Shown here one piece after another: positions 7,752 to 14,437 of a stretch of 15,467 nucleotides of DNA. The stretch lies in contig JAGDMB010000017.1 in assembly GCA_017860375.1 (NCBI GenBank), forward strand, positions 1 to 15,467, written 5' to 3'. Origin of the DNA: Bacteroidota bacterium (lineage in GTDB: Bacteria > Bacteroidota > Bacteroidia > Bacteroidales > UBA10428). Both the position numbers and the translations under genes were made by a program. Within the stretch, counting starts at the first letter, position 1. Every line of letters starts with the position of its first letter. The notes below the pieces were generated by a model. The model searched no databases. It had not been told where the DNA came from and was given only the letters and a program-made list of their open reading frames with translations.

Positions 7752-7789
7752 GGCCTGACAGCATTTAAAACTGTCAGGCCTTTTTTTTT
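7752..7789 (+). terminator. Intrinsic terminator after tsf
   Basis: A perfect 10-bp stem, GGCCTGACAG (7752-7761) with CTGTCAGGCC (7771-7780), with a 9-nt loop and followed directly by nine T residues (7781-7789). It should end the rplM-rpsI-rpsB-tsf transcript, so pyrH needs its own promoter. Confidence 0.95.
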
Positions 7790-7803
7790 CTGATGATTTG
7801 CTT

Positions 7804-7811
7804 TAGCTTTA
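7804..7811 (+). promoter_or_regulatory. Weak candidate -7 box for pyrH
   Basis: TAGCTTTA matches TAnnTTTG at all but the last defined position. At the -33 distance there is only the terminator T-run, not a TTTG. It is the best match found between the tsf terminator and pyrH, where a promoter is needed. If used, the leader would be about 200 nt and would carry both the inverted repeat and the octamer array. Confidence 0.3.
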
Positions 7812-7867
7812 TAACGAATTAGAACCAGGAACCAGGACAGAAAAATTAAAAACAAAGATGATGAAAG

Positions 7868-7924
7868 CGTTCACAGTTGAAGGTTCCGGATAGCTATCGG
7901 AAGCAAAACCATGATTTGTGAACG
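7868..7924. repeat. Long-range 8-bp inverted repeat enclosing a palindromic hairpin
   Basis: CGTTCACA (7868-7875) is the exact reverse complement of TGTGAACG (7917-7924). Between them, 7884-7902 forms a second stem: TTCC pairs with GGAA around the perfect 10-bp palindrome GATAGCTATC (7889-7898), with one bulged G at 7888. The whole can fold as nested hairpins in the pyrH leader, or mark an inserted palindromic repeat. No protein function is seen here. A tandem heptamer (GAACCAG twice, 7822-7835) lies just upstream. Confidence 0.65.
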
Positions 7925-7930
7925 GTAATT

Positions 7931-8018
7931 CAATCCGTCAATCCATCAACCCATCAACCAATCGATAAATCAATCAATCGACAAATCAACCAATCGACAA
8001 ATCAATCAATCAACAAAT
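7931..8018 (+). repeat. Tandem array of 11 degenerate 8-bp repeats before pyrH
   Basis: The 88 nt from 7931 divide exactly into 11 octamers with consensus CRAYMAAT and no phase slip. C at position 1, A at 3 and T at 8 are invariant in all 11; the other positions mostly alternate between two bases. Later units also show a longer alternation of CAAYCAAT-type and CGAYAAAT-type octamers (a 16-bp superunit). The array has only four G residues and no ATG, so it should be unstructured RNA. It ends 4 nt before the pyrH ATG. There are no spacers, so it is not a CRISPR array. Confidence 0.9.
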
Positions 8019-8022
8019 ACTG

Positions 8023-8736
8023 ATGGTGCTGAAATACAACAGAGTATTGCTTAAGCTGAGCGGCGAAGCCCTTATGGGTGAGAAAGACTATGGCTTTGAT
8101 TCAAAACGGCTCGCAGAATATGCTAGCCAGATCAGTGAAATTCAGGACCTGGGGGTTCAGGTAGGTATCGTGATCGGCGGCGGGAATATTTTCAGGGGAC
8201 TTTCGGGTGTTCATGACGGTTTTGACCGCATTTCGGGCGATTACATGGGGATGCTGGCTACAGTCATAAACGGACTGGCCCTGCAGAACTTCATACGGAA
8301 TGCCGGCGGCAAAGCCAGGGTACTTACGGCAGTCGAGATGCTGCCGGTAGCTGAACGCTATACCAAAACCGTAACCTCTCATTTGCTTTCCCAGGGATAT
8401 GCGGTAATATTTACCTTTGGAACCGGAAATCCCTATTTCACGACGGATACAGCCGCTGCCCTGAGGGGTGTGGAGATGAATGCGGAAGTATTGCTGAAAG
8501 GAACACGTGTGGACGGAGTATATACTGCCGATCCGGAAAAGGAAAAAAATGCAGTGAAATTTGATGAACTTACTTTTGACGAGGCCTATTCTCGCGGTCT
8601 ACAAATAATGGACCTGACCGCCTTTACCATGTGCAAAGAAAACAACCTTCCCGTGATTGTTTTTGATATGAACCAAAAAGGAAATCTGCTGAAGGTAGTA
8701 AAAGGCGAAAAAACAGGAACTTTAATCAAGGGCTGA
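8023..8736 (+). CDS. pyrH: Uridylate kinase (UMP kinase)
   Basis: Amino-acid-kinase-family enzyme that phosphorylates UMP to UDP; bacterial PyrH is a hexamer. The 237 residues are standard. Visible motifs are LLKLSGEAL (9-17), the glycine-rich IGGGNIFRG (51-59), GDYMGMLATVINGLALQ (72-88), GTGNPYFTTDTAAALR (133-148) and LKGTRVDGVYTADP (158-171). ATG 8023 places KLSGE correctly. The first base of the start codon region overlaps a TGA (8021-8023) that ends an open frame through the octamer array, but that frame has no usual start codon. The gene stands between the tsf terminator and an accessory hydrolase gene rather than next to frr. The upstream array suggests translational control by leader sequence, which is inference. 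Confidence 0.97.
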   Translation: MVLKYNRVLLKLSGEALMGEKDYGFDSKRLAEYASQISEIQDLGVQVGIVIGGGNIFRGLSGVHDGFDRISGDYMGMLATVINGLALQNFIRNAGGKARVLTAVEMLPVAERYTKTVTSHLLSQGYAVIFTFGTGNPYFTTDTAAALRGVEMNAEVLLKGTRVDGVYTADPEKEKNAVKFDELTFDEAYSRGLQIMDLTAFTMCKENNLPVIVFDMNQKGNLLKVVKGEKTGTLIKG

Positions 8737-8781
8737 GGTATTACCGGTTCCTTCTGCTCCTGACAGTTCAACAATTCGTCT

Positions 8782-9828
8782 ATGAACAGCATACCATCAA
8801 GCATGACCGGCGTTATACTGGCATTTTTTCTGCTTCTTACCGGTGACCCGATTACGGCGCAACCTGCTGTTTTGCCCGCCTGCAAGGAAGCGGCCTGGAA
8901 TACGATCCGGATCAGTAATGAAGCGATACCGGCAGGACCGTATAAGATTTTCATAATCACCAACCGTCCTTATGTTCCGCAGGCTGAAAATCAGGAATAT
9001 TTTCCGAATGGCCTGGCCAAATCCCTGACTTACTTTATTGCAGCCTGTGACGGAGACACCTGGCATTTTCATTTTGTGAACGGTTTTGAGGAAGGAATGA
9101 ATGCCATCAATGACGGACGAAATATCCTGGTATTCGTTGAGGGACATGGAAAAACATTGCCCATGGCTCTCGACAGGGCCTATCAGGTTCAGTTGCGGTA
9201 CAACCTGTCGATGGTCGTCTTTGACTGGCCATCGGATAACCGCAACTTCAAAGGCTCACTCGATGCAATCAGCCGTTGTGAAGGGAATTTCTATACTTTT
9301 CTGTTGCAAATGAAGGAGTACCGCAGGCGAAAGATGAACGAAAGCCAGCACCTTAGCATTCTTGCCCATAGCATGGGAAATTATTTTCTGAATCATTCGG
9401 TGGAACGCGATGACGGATTATATCTCCGTGAGGTCTTTGTGGATAATATTATAATGAATGCCCCGGCCATTCCTTCAAAAGGACATGGGAAAGCAATTTC
9501 ACAAATGGCCTTTCAAAAAAGAATTTACATTACGTCAAACAAGAATGACCTGGTATTGAGAGGCGCGGGTGTGCTGGCTTCTTCAAGGATGCTGGGCAAT
9601 AAGGTGGTCGGCCCAATGGCCAAAAATGCGCATTATGTTAATTTCAGCGATGTTGCGGGGACTGAACATTCTTATTATTATGGTCATCAGCCATTCGAGC
9701 ATACCCTGCCCGCTTTTTATTATTTCTATCATACTTCCTTTCAGGGGTATGAGGTTGACTTTTCGGATCGCAACATGTTTGTTCCCTTAAAGGACAATGA
9801 AGGGTATGCAGTTACCGGCACCCGGTAA
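8782..9828 (+). CDS. Exported alpha/beta hydrolase, DUF900-like
   Basis: Predicted secreted or periplasmic serine hydrolase of unknown substrate, 348 residues. Residues 1-27 look like a signal peptide (hydrophobic VILAFFLLLTG core, likely cleavage after TAQ). ILVFVEGHG (115-123) is a beta strand followed by an oxyanion-type turn, but has E120-G-H where many relatives have His-Gly. VVFDWPSD (145-152) is typical of the DUF900-like group. ILAHSMGN (193-200) carries the nucleophile elbow with S197. Likely partners are D256 (SNKND) and H302 (YYGHQPF), with H296 or H307 as alternatives. It begins 45 nt after pyrH with no promoter match between, so it may be co-transcribed with pyrH. Family membership is from pattern recognition; the substrate is not recognised. 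Confidence 0.75.
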   Translation: MNSIPSSMTGVILAFFLLLTGDPITAQPAVLPACKEAAWNTIRISNEAIPAGPYKIFIITNRPYVPQAENQEYFPNGLAKSLTYFIAACDGDTWHFHFVNGFEEGMNAINDGRNILVFVEGHGKTLPMALDRAYQVQLRYNLSMVVFDWPSDNRNFKGSLDAISRCEGNFYTFLLQMKEYRRRKMNESQHLSILAHSMGNYFLNHSVERDDGLYLREVFVDNIIMNAPAIPSKGHGKAISQMAFQKRIYITSNKNDLVLRGAGVLASSRMLGNKVVGPMAKNAHYVNFSDVAGTEHSYYYGHQPFEHTLPAFYYFYHTSFQGYEVDFSDRNMFVPLKDNEGYAVTGTR

Positions 9829-9886
9829 CGGAAAATGGAAGGGACAGGAAAGGCCTCTGCCATTGAACAGGAATTTAATATGGCAC

Positions 9887-9916
9887 TTGAGGTTTCCCAT
9901 AATAGTCTTATCTTTG
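9887..9916 (+). promoter_or_regulatory. Bacteroidota-type promoter of the glycosyltransferase gene
   Basis: TTG at 9887-9889, exactly 19 nt, then TATCTTTG at 9909-9916, a full match to TTG-N19-TAnnTTTG. Transcription would start near 9922. This leaves only about 8 nt before an in-frame ATG at 9930 and about 29 nt before ATG 9951, which favours the later start. Confidence 0.8.
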
Positions 9917-9950
9917 AATGTAGCCCGTCATGCCGACGCACTGCAACACT

Positions 9951-10880
9951 ATGATTGACCTTAGTCATAAACAACCCTCTGCCGGAGCCCGGTTTTCCCT
10001 GCTTATCCCTACATGGAATAACCTGAAATACCTTCAGTTATGCCTGAAAAGCATTACCCGGAATTCAGCCTTTCCACACCAGATCATCATCCACGTGAAT
10101 GAAGGTACAGATGGTACCCTCGCCTGGGTTCAGGAGAAGGGATTTTCCTATACCTACAGCCGGTCTAATATCGGTGTGTGCTGGGCCATGAATGCCATGC
10201 GCCGTTTGGTAGACACAGACTATATCGTCTTTCTGAACGACGACATGTATGTCTGTCCCGGGTGGGATACTGCACTTGACGAGGAAATCAGATCGCTGCC
10301 GGACAACCGTTTTTATCTTTCCTCCACCCTCATCCAGCCCAGGAAGTTCTGGTGCAAAAGTGTCATCGCTCCTGTCAGCTTTGGAGAAGATACGGAATCC
10401 TTCAGGGAAGAGGACCTTCTGAAGCATTTCATGGACGTGCCGCATGGTGACTGGAGCGGATCAACCTGGCCACCCACCCTTGTTCATAGAGAAATGTGGG
10501 ACCTGATAGGAGGTTACAGCGTTGAGTTCTCTCCCGGAATCTATTCGGATACTGATTTTTCGGCCAAGCTTTTTCTTTCCGGTGTTCGGTATTTTAAAGG
10601 CGTCAATACAAGCCGTGTCTATCATTTTGAAGCCCGCTCCACAGGAAGAGTGAAAAAAAATAAAGGGAGCCGGCAATTTCTGCTCAAATGGGGAATAGTC
10701 TCTTCGGCTTTTATGAAACAAGTCCTTTACCGGGGAGATCCTTTCCCTTTGCGCAGGCAAAAGGAAAGATCCATAAAGCCTGCCTTGTGGAGAAGCCGCA
10801 TGAAACGGATATGGGTCCTGTTTTCCGGCACCGGGAACACCACAAAGCTATGGGAACGCGAAAACCGGCTTGTACCTTAA
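9951..10880 (+). CDS. Family 2 glycosyltransferase
   Basis: Predicted cytosolic GT-A fold glycosyltransferase using a nucleotide sugar; the acceptor is unknown. With ATG 9951 it has 309 residues; an in-frame ATG at 9930 would add seven and lies very close to the predicted transcription start. Visible: FSLLIPTWNNLKYLQLCL (15-32), the first GT2 strand and helix; SNIGVCWAMN (72-81); FLNDDMY (94-100), whose DD (97-98) stands at the DxD metal site; and a C-terminal segment with GGYSVEFSPGIYSDTDF (187-203) typical of the acceptor/base region. Residues 234-309 are basic. No transmembrane segment is evident. It has its own promoter and precedes an FkbM methyltransferase, so a role in building or decorating a surface glycan or glycoprotein is plausible but inferred. 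Confidence 0.85.
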   Translation: MIDLSHKQPSAGARFSLLIPTWNNLKYLQLCLKSITRNSAFPHQIIIHVNEGTDGTLAWVQEKGFSYTYSRSNIGVCWAMNAMRRLVDTDYIVFLNDDMYVCPGWDTALDEEIRSLPDNRFYLSSTLIQPRKFWCKSVIAPVSFGEDTESFREEDLLKHFMDVPHGDWSGSTWPPTLVHREMWDLIGGYSVEFSPGIYSDTDFSAKLFLSGVRYFKGVNTSRVYHFEARSTGRVKKNKGSRQFLLKWGIVSSAFMKQVLYRGDPFPLRRQKERSIKPALWRSRMKRIWVLFSGTGNTTKLWERENRLVP

Positions 10881-10938
10881 ACCCGGCAGGGATCGTGTTG
10901 AATGGAATTCCTTTTACGCTGCAACAGGTTTTGCTTCC

Positions 10939-10968
10939 TTTGCAGAATTGTTACTATTGTTATATTTG
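10939..10968 (+). promoter_or_regulatory. Bacteroidota-type promoter of the FkbM methyltransferase gene
   Basis: TTTG at 10939-10942 and TATATTTG at 10961-10968, 18 nt apart, fit the -33/-7 consensus well. Transcription would start near 10974, about 27 nt before the ATG at 11001. Confidence 0.8.
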
Positions 10969-11000
10969 CAGATTAATTAAAGGTAAAGCATAACGGGGAT

Positions 11001-11783
11001 ATGGGTTTGAACAGGACAATCAACATGATCCGGAATCTGGAGAACTGGTACGATTATCTTTTCTATAAATACAGCCGGGAAAAAGAACCATTTTTTGAAT
11101 TCCGCCTGAGGAACCATTATGCCGTTAATGTGCCATCCCAGGTGCAGCATGAATTTAAAGAAAGCGTATTTGAACAGATTTATTATCAAAAGTTGCCTTC
11201 AGCGATATACCACATTGAATCACCTGTAGTTATTGATATAGGTGCCAATGTTGGTTTTTTCACTTTATTTACGGATTTCAAATTGCACCATCCTCGTGTT
11301 TATTGCTTTGAACCCATCCAAAGAAATTTTGCCCTTCTTCAGCGTAACCTGGCAGGTCTGGACAAATCACGGATTCATCTGATCAATAAGGCTGTAAGCA
11401 ATTCCGATCAGGAAATTGTTTTACAGTTCAATACCGGCCAAAGCATTACCACCTCGGCGAGCATCTTTCATAAGACGGACGATGTGGAAGGAGAAAAAGT
11501 CGGGTCAATTACTTTAACGGGTCTTGCCGGGGAATATAAACTGTCGCGGATCGACCTGCTGAAACTCGATTGCGAAGGCGCGGAATACGGTATATTTTAT
11601 GATACGCCCAAATCGTTTTTTAAAAGAGTGTATTGTATGTCTCTTGAAACGCATGTGGGAGCCCAAAAGAATGAAAATACAGCTGCTCTGGCTGAATATA
11701 TTGTGAGCCTTGGATTTAAGGTAAAAACCCGGCCTTGCTTTATCTGGGCCTATAAAACCACTTATCCTGGAGATACCCGGTAA
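11001..11783 (+). CDS. FkbM-family SAM-dependent methyltransferase
   Basis: Predicted class I SAM-dependent O-methyltransferase of the FkbM family, 260 residues, cytosolic. VVIDIGANVGFFTLF (76-90) is the SAM-binding motif I; CFEPIQRNFALLQRNL (102-117) holds the acidic residue E104 that would bind the SAM ribose; INKAVSN (128-134) and IDLLKLDCEGAEYGIF (184-199) are family hallmarks; MSLETH (213-218) follows. Residues 1-70 are an N-terminal helical extension before the fold. FkbM proteins in bacterial glycan loci commonly methylate sugar hydroxyls, and the preceding glycosyltransferase supports such a role, though both genes have separate promoters and the substrate cannot be read from the sequence. 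Confidence 0.88.
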   Translation: MGLNRTINMIRNLENWYDYLFYKYSREKEPFFEFRLRNHYAVNVPSQVQHEFKESVFEQIYYQKLPSAIYHIESPVVIDIGANVGFFTLFTDFKLHHPRVYCFEPIQRNFALLQRNLAGLDKSRIHLINKAVSNSDQEIVLQFNTGQSITTSASIFHKTDDVEGEKVGSITLTGLAGEYKLSRIDLLKLDCEGAEYGIFYDTPKSFFKRVYCMSLETHVGAQKNENTAALAEYIVSLGFKVKTRPCFIWAYKTTYPGDTR

Positions 11784-11842
11784 TCCGGAATTTTTTGGGA
11801 TCGGCGGGAACAGGGGTCACTGTTTTATATTGCTTTCGCTCA

Positions 11843-11872
11843 TTGATTTGTAATGGCATTTTTCTATATTTG
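11843..11872 (+). promoter_or_regulatory. Bacteroidota-type promoter of frr
   Basis: TTG at 11843-11845, 19 nt, then TATATTTG at 11865-11872 match the consensus. Transcription would start near 11878, 24 nt before the preferred frr ATG at 11902. frr is thus expressed independently of the accessory genes upstream. Confidence 0.8.
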
Positions 11873-11901
11873 TTTCACCTTAACCAGAAATGTATTTAGC
11901 C

Positions 11902-12465
11902 ATGGACGAAGAAGCTTTATTTTATCTCGATCTTGCAAAGGATAAAATGGAAAAGGCCATCCGGCACCTGGAGGATGAATTGCTGCATATCCGCGCAGGA
12001 AAGGCAACTCCAACCATTCTTGATGGTATCCATGTGGATTATTATGGCGCGAATATGCCGTTGGCACAGGTATCGAGTATCGGCACTCCCGATCCGAAGA
12101 CCATTTTGATACAGCCCTGGGACAAAAGCATGTTTGAGGTTATAGAAAAGGCCATTTTAGCGGCCAACATCGGACTGACCCCTATTAATAACGGGGAGGT
12201 GATTCGGCTTAATATTCCCCCGCTTACAGAGGAAAGAAGGAAGAACCTGGTAAAACAGATCCGAAATATGGCCGAAAATACCAGGATTAGCATACGCACA
12301 ACGAGAAGGGAAATAATGGAAGATTTTAAAAAGTTGCAAAAGGAGGGTCTTGCGGAAGATGTGGCCGTCGATGCTGAAGAAAAAGTACAGGATATGACCG
12401 ATCAATATAGTAAAAAAGTCGATATTGTAGTAACCGCGAAGGAAAAGGAAATAATGACGGTATAG
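11902..12465 (+). CDS. frr: Ribosome recycling factor
   Basis: Releases post-termination ribosomes together with EF-G. The protein has 187 residues from ATG 11902; an in-frame ATG at 11890 adds four, but the later start aligns better with the family N-terminus and leaves a normal leader after the promoter. Visible: the first long helix with HIRAGKATPTILDGIHVDYYG (29-49), IQPWDKSMFEVIEKAI (67-82), LTPINNGEVIRLNIPPLTEERRK (91-113) spanning the hinge and domain II, and a final helix ending AKEKEIMTV. It lies about 3.2 kb from pyrH, its usual immediate neighbour, because three accessory genes intervene. It converges with the minus-strand esterase gene, with 3 nt between the two stop codons. Confidence 0.97.
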   Translation: MDEEALFYLDLAKDKMEKAIRHLEDELLHIRAGKATPTILDGIHVDYYGANMPLAQVSSIGTPDPKTILIQPWDKSMFEVIEKAILAANIGLTPINNGEVIRLNIPPLTEERRKNLVKQIRNMAENTRISIRTTRREIMEDFKKLQKEGLAEDVAVDAEEKVQDMTDQYSKKVDIVVTAKEKEIMTV

Positions 12466-12468
12466 GCT

Positions 12469-13209
12469 TTACGGTTTCAGCCTCTTTTCCAGTTTCGGAA
12501 GTTGCCCCCGGATTCCTTCCACAAAAAGACCTGCCGTCTGGCGGGCGCCCCATTCCGAAAAATGAGTGTTGTCTTCCTTGCCATTGGGCAAAGAAACATA
12601 TACACCGGGTTCAATGAATAAAAACATCTTTTTAGAGCCATCCGGACCGAGTTCCCGTATGAGCTTTTCACTTTTCCGGTGCATATCCACCAGCGGTATT
12701 TTCAAAGAATCAGCAACCTTCCTTACTATATCCGGATAGATTCCATGCGTATCATAAAAACACCCATTTTCATCGAACCGCCTGCGCATAACCGGAGTGC
12801 ATAGAATCGGATTTGCTTTGTGAGCACGGGTATCATTGACAAACCGTACCAGATTATTCCGGTAATCCTCCGGTGGTGTATACCGTTCTTTTTTTTCCTT
12901 GCTTTCGTCGTTATGACCAAACTGGATGATGACATAATCCCCTTTTTTCAATTTATCGACAACAGGCTGCCACCGGTTTTCGGCAAGAAAGGAACGCGTG
13001 CTGCGCCCGTTCATGGCATGGTTTTCAACGGTAACAGTGCGGTCAAAAAAATCCTGCAGCATCATGCCCCAACCCCGTTCGGGATTATCCTCAAGGGGCT
13101 TGTTGGCCATGGTGGAATCACCGATCATATAAATAACGACAGGGTGCTTTTCGCACAGGAATGCATACAAGAGGATTACCAGAAAAAGGTACAGCAGTTT
13201 TCTTTTCAT
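12469..13209 (-). CDS. Exported SGNH hydrolase, rhamnogalacturonan acetylesterase-like
   Basis: Predicted carbohydrate O-acetylesterase of the GDSL/SGNH superfamily, closest by motif to the rhamnogalacturonan acetylesterase (CE12) group; 246 residues. Residues 1-19 are a membrane-targeting segment (MKRKLLYLFLVILLYAFLC); the Cys at 19 is preceded by Leu, a poor lipobox, so secretion or N-terminal anchoring are both possible. Block I is IGDSTMA (29-35) with nucleophile S32, block II has G68 (AMNGRS), block III is FGHNDE (97-102) with N100, and block V is DNTHFSEWGA (213-222) with D213 and H216. All catalytic residues are present. The upstream ompA-like gene on the same strand ends 80 nt before its start with no clear promoter between, so co-transcription is possible. 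Substrate is inferred from family only. Confidence 0.85.
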   Translation of the reverse strand: MKRKLLYLFLVILLYAFLCEKHPVVIYMIGDSTMANKPLEDNPERGWGMMLQDFFDRTVTVENHAMNGRSTRSFLAENRWQPVVDKLKKGDYVIIQFGHNDESKEKKERYTPPEDYRNNLVRFVNDTRAHKANPILCTPVMRRRFDENGCFYDTHGIYPDIVRKVADSLKIPLVDMHRKSEKLIRELGPDGSKKMFLFIEPGVYVSLPNGKEDNTHFSEWGARQTAGLFVEGIRGQLPKLEKRLKP

Positions 13210-13289
13210 TGTACAAATAAGGTCAGGAATGTATACGATTTTTCACTCCCACAGGATATTCTATACCTCTTTTGTGTATCGAAGGCAAA

Positions 13290-14288
13290 TTATTCAATCA
13301 GCTTATACAATTCATCCAACCGGGGTGAAAGAATAATTTCCGTCCGGCGGTTTTTCTGACGGGCTGCAGCTGTCTTGGCCGGATCAACAGGGAAAAACTC
13401 TCCCCTGCCGGAACCAGAAAGTCGCTTCGGATCAATGGAGGAACCCTGGAGCAATATTCTGACGATAGAAGTGGCGCGCAGAACGCTCAAATCCCAGTTG
13501 TCCTTGAAACTTGAACCGGGGATGACCGGCACATCGTCGGTATGGCCTTCAATATTTATACTGATTTCAGGATTTTTCTCCAGCACGCCTGCCAATTTTT
13601 TTAATGCGGCTACCCCTTTGGGATCCACTGTTGTGCTGCCGCTTGGAAACAACAGTTTTTCTTCAAGCGATACATAGACTTTCCCGTTTTTTTGAGTGAC
13701 GGTCAGTCCCTGATTCTCGAAGCCGGTAAGGGCTTCGGAAACAGATTTTTTCAATGCAGCAACCGTGGCTTCCTGTTCTTTCAATACACTTTCAAGTTCA
13801 GTCAGACGGGCATTCCGCTGGTTAAGTTCCTCCTGCATTCGGTCAATATTATTTTTCTTTTCATCCAGGGTTAGGGATAGTTTATTCAGTTCCATTTCCT
13901 GTTGTGCAAGGTTCTGCTGGGATACCTGAAGTTCGGACATGAGCTTTCGGATCTCGGATTCACTGCCTTTCAGCAGGGTTTGCTGTGCTTCTTTCAGGTC
14001 ATCATAATCCTTGTTCAGCCTGAAGAGCTGCAGCTGAAGATCTTCAAGGTCCGCCCTGGATGACTCATTGTCTTTCAGTGCTTTCTGAAGGTCGTGTTGT
14101 GCAACATCCAGTGAGGTTCTGATCTCCCTGTTCTCGGCCATGATTTTATCATTTTCCGTGATCAGGTTTTTTCTTTCTTCCTGGCAGTCGGCATTCTGTT
14201 TCTCCATGGTTTGAAACCTGGTGAGCGGGACACAGGCAACCGTAAGCAGGGTTCCAATGGAAAGAAGAATAAAACAGTTTTTTTTCAT
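13290..14288 (-). CDS. Coiled-coil OmpA-domain protein, probable lipoprotein
   Basis: Predicted envelope protein that tethers membrane to peptidoglycan, 332 residues. The start ATG (14286-14288 on the minus strand) is chosen because the product then begins MKKNCFILLS with a signal ending LLTVAC (14-19), a plausible lipobox with Cys19; an upstream start would put 21 charged residues before the signal. Residues about 27-190 are rich in Glu, Lys, Gln and Leu in heptad-like order, a long coiled coil. Residues about 204-325 form an OmpA C-terminal domain: LLFPSGS (212-218), IEGHTDDVPV (246-255), NWDLSVLRA (264-272) and NRRTEIILS (313-321), where D251 or D252 and R271 stand at the peptidoglycan-binding positions. 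The layout resembles MotB-like or YiaD-like anchors, but no motor neighbour is seen. Confidence 0.85.
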   Translation of the reverse strand: MKKNCFILLSIGTLLTVACVPLTRFQTMEKQNADCQEERKNLITENDKIMAENREIRTSLDVAQHDLQKALKDNESSRADLEDLQLQLFRLNKDYDDLKEAQQTLLKGSESEIRKLMSELQVSQQNLAQQEMELNKLSLTLDEKKNNIDRMQEELNQRNARLTELESVLKEQEATVAALKKSVSEALTGFENQGLTVTQKNGKVYVSLEEKLLFPSGSTTVDPKGVAALKKLAGVLEKNPEISINIEGHTDDVPVIPGSSFKDNWDLSVLRATSIVRILLQGSSIDPKRLSGSGRGEFFPVDPAKTAAARQKNRRTEIILSPRLDELYKLIE

Positions 14289-14314
14289 GGTATGGCGCAT
14301 TTTATATGCCTGCA

Positions 14315-14322
14315 TAAATCTA
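14315..14322 (-). promoter_or_regulatory. Weak candidate -7 box for the OmpA-domain gene
   Basis: On the minus strand this reads TAGATTTA, one mismatch to TAnnTTTG, 26 nt upstream of the ATG. A TTTT lies where the -33 TTTG would be expected. It is plausible by position in the divergent ompA/dxs gap but weak by sequence. Confidence 0.35.
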
Positions 14323-14359
14323 CACGTGATATGTTCCGCTAAAATACGCAATAAATTAT

Positions 14360-14367
14360 TAACTTTG
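14360..14367 (+). promoter_or_regulatory. Candidate -7 box for dxs
   Basis: TAACTTTG is a perfect TAnnTTTG match, 70 nt upstream of the dxs ATG. No TTG or TTTG is found at the -33 distance, so only half of the consensus is present. It lies in the AT-rich gap between the divergent OmpA-domain and dxs genes. Confidence 0.5.
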
Positions 14368-14437
14368 CTGTTGATTGTCAGTTAAGAACCGCTGAAACAG
14401 ACCAACCGGAAGAACGAAAACCGTGCCGCCGGAATTT

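Noticed and set aside
7858..7893. 11-codon ORF (two ATGs, ending TAG) in the pyrH leader, a possible leader peptide
   Set aside because: Too short to support, with no regulatory codon run; it simply ends inside the palindrome. It could be revisited with ribosome profiling.
7931..8018. CRISPR array
   Set aside because: The repeats are contiguous 8-mers with no spacers and no cas genes are nearby.
11809..11824. Hairpin AACAG/CTGTT followed by T-rich DNA as terminator of the FkbM gene
   Set aside because: Only a 5-bp, AT-containing stem with an interrupted T tract; not convincing as an intrinsic terminator.
12820..13359. 179-codon plus-strand open frame antisense to the SGNH esterase
   Set aside because: The minus strand carries all SGNH catalytic blocks; the plus-strand product has no recognisable motif.
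14289..14351. N-terminal extension of the OmpA-domain protein to 14351
   Set aside because: It would bury the lipoprotein-type signal peptide behind 21 charged residues; the ATG at 14288 gives a normal signal.
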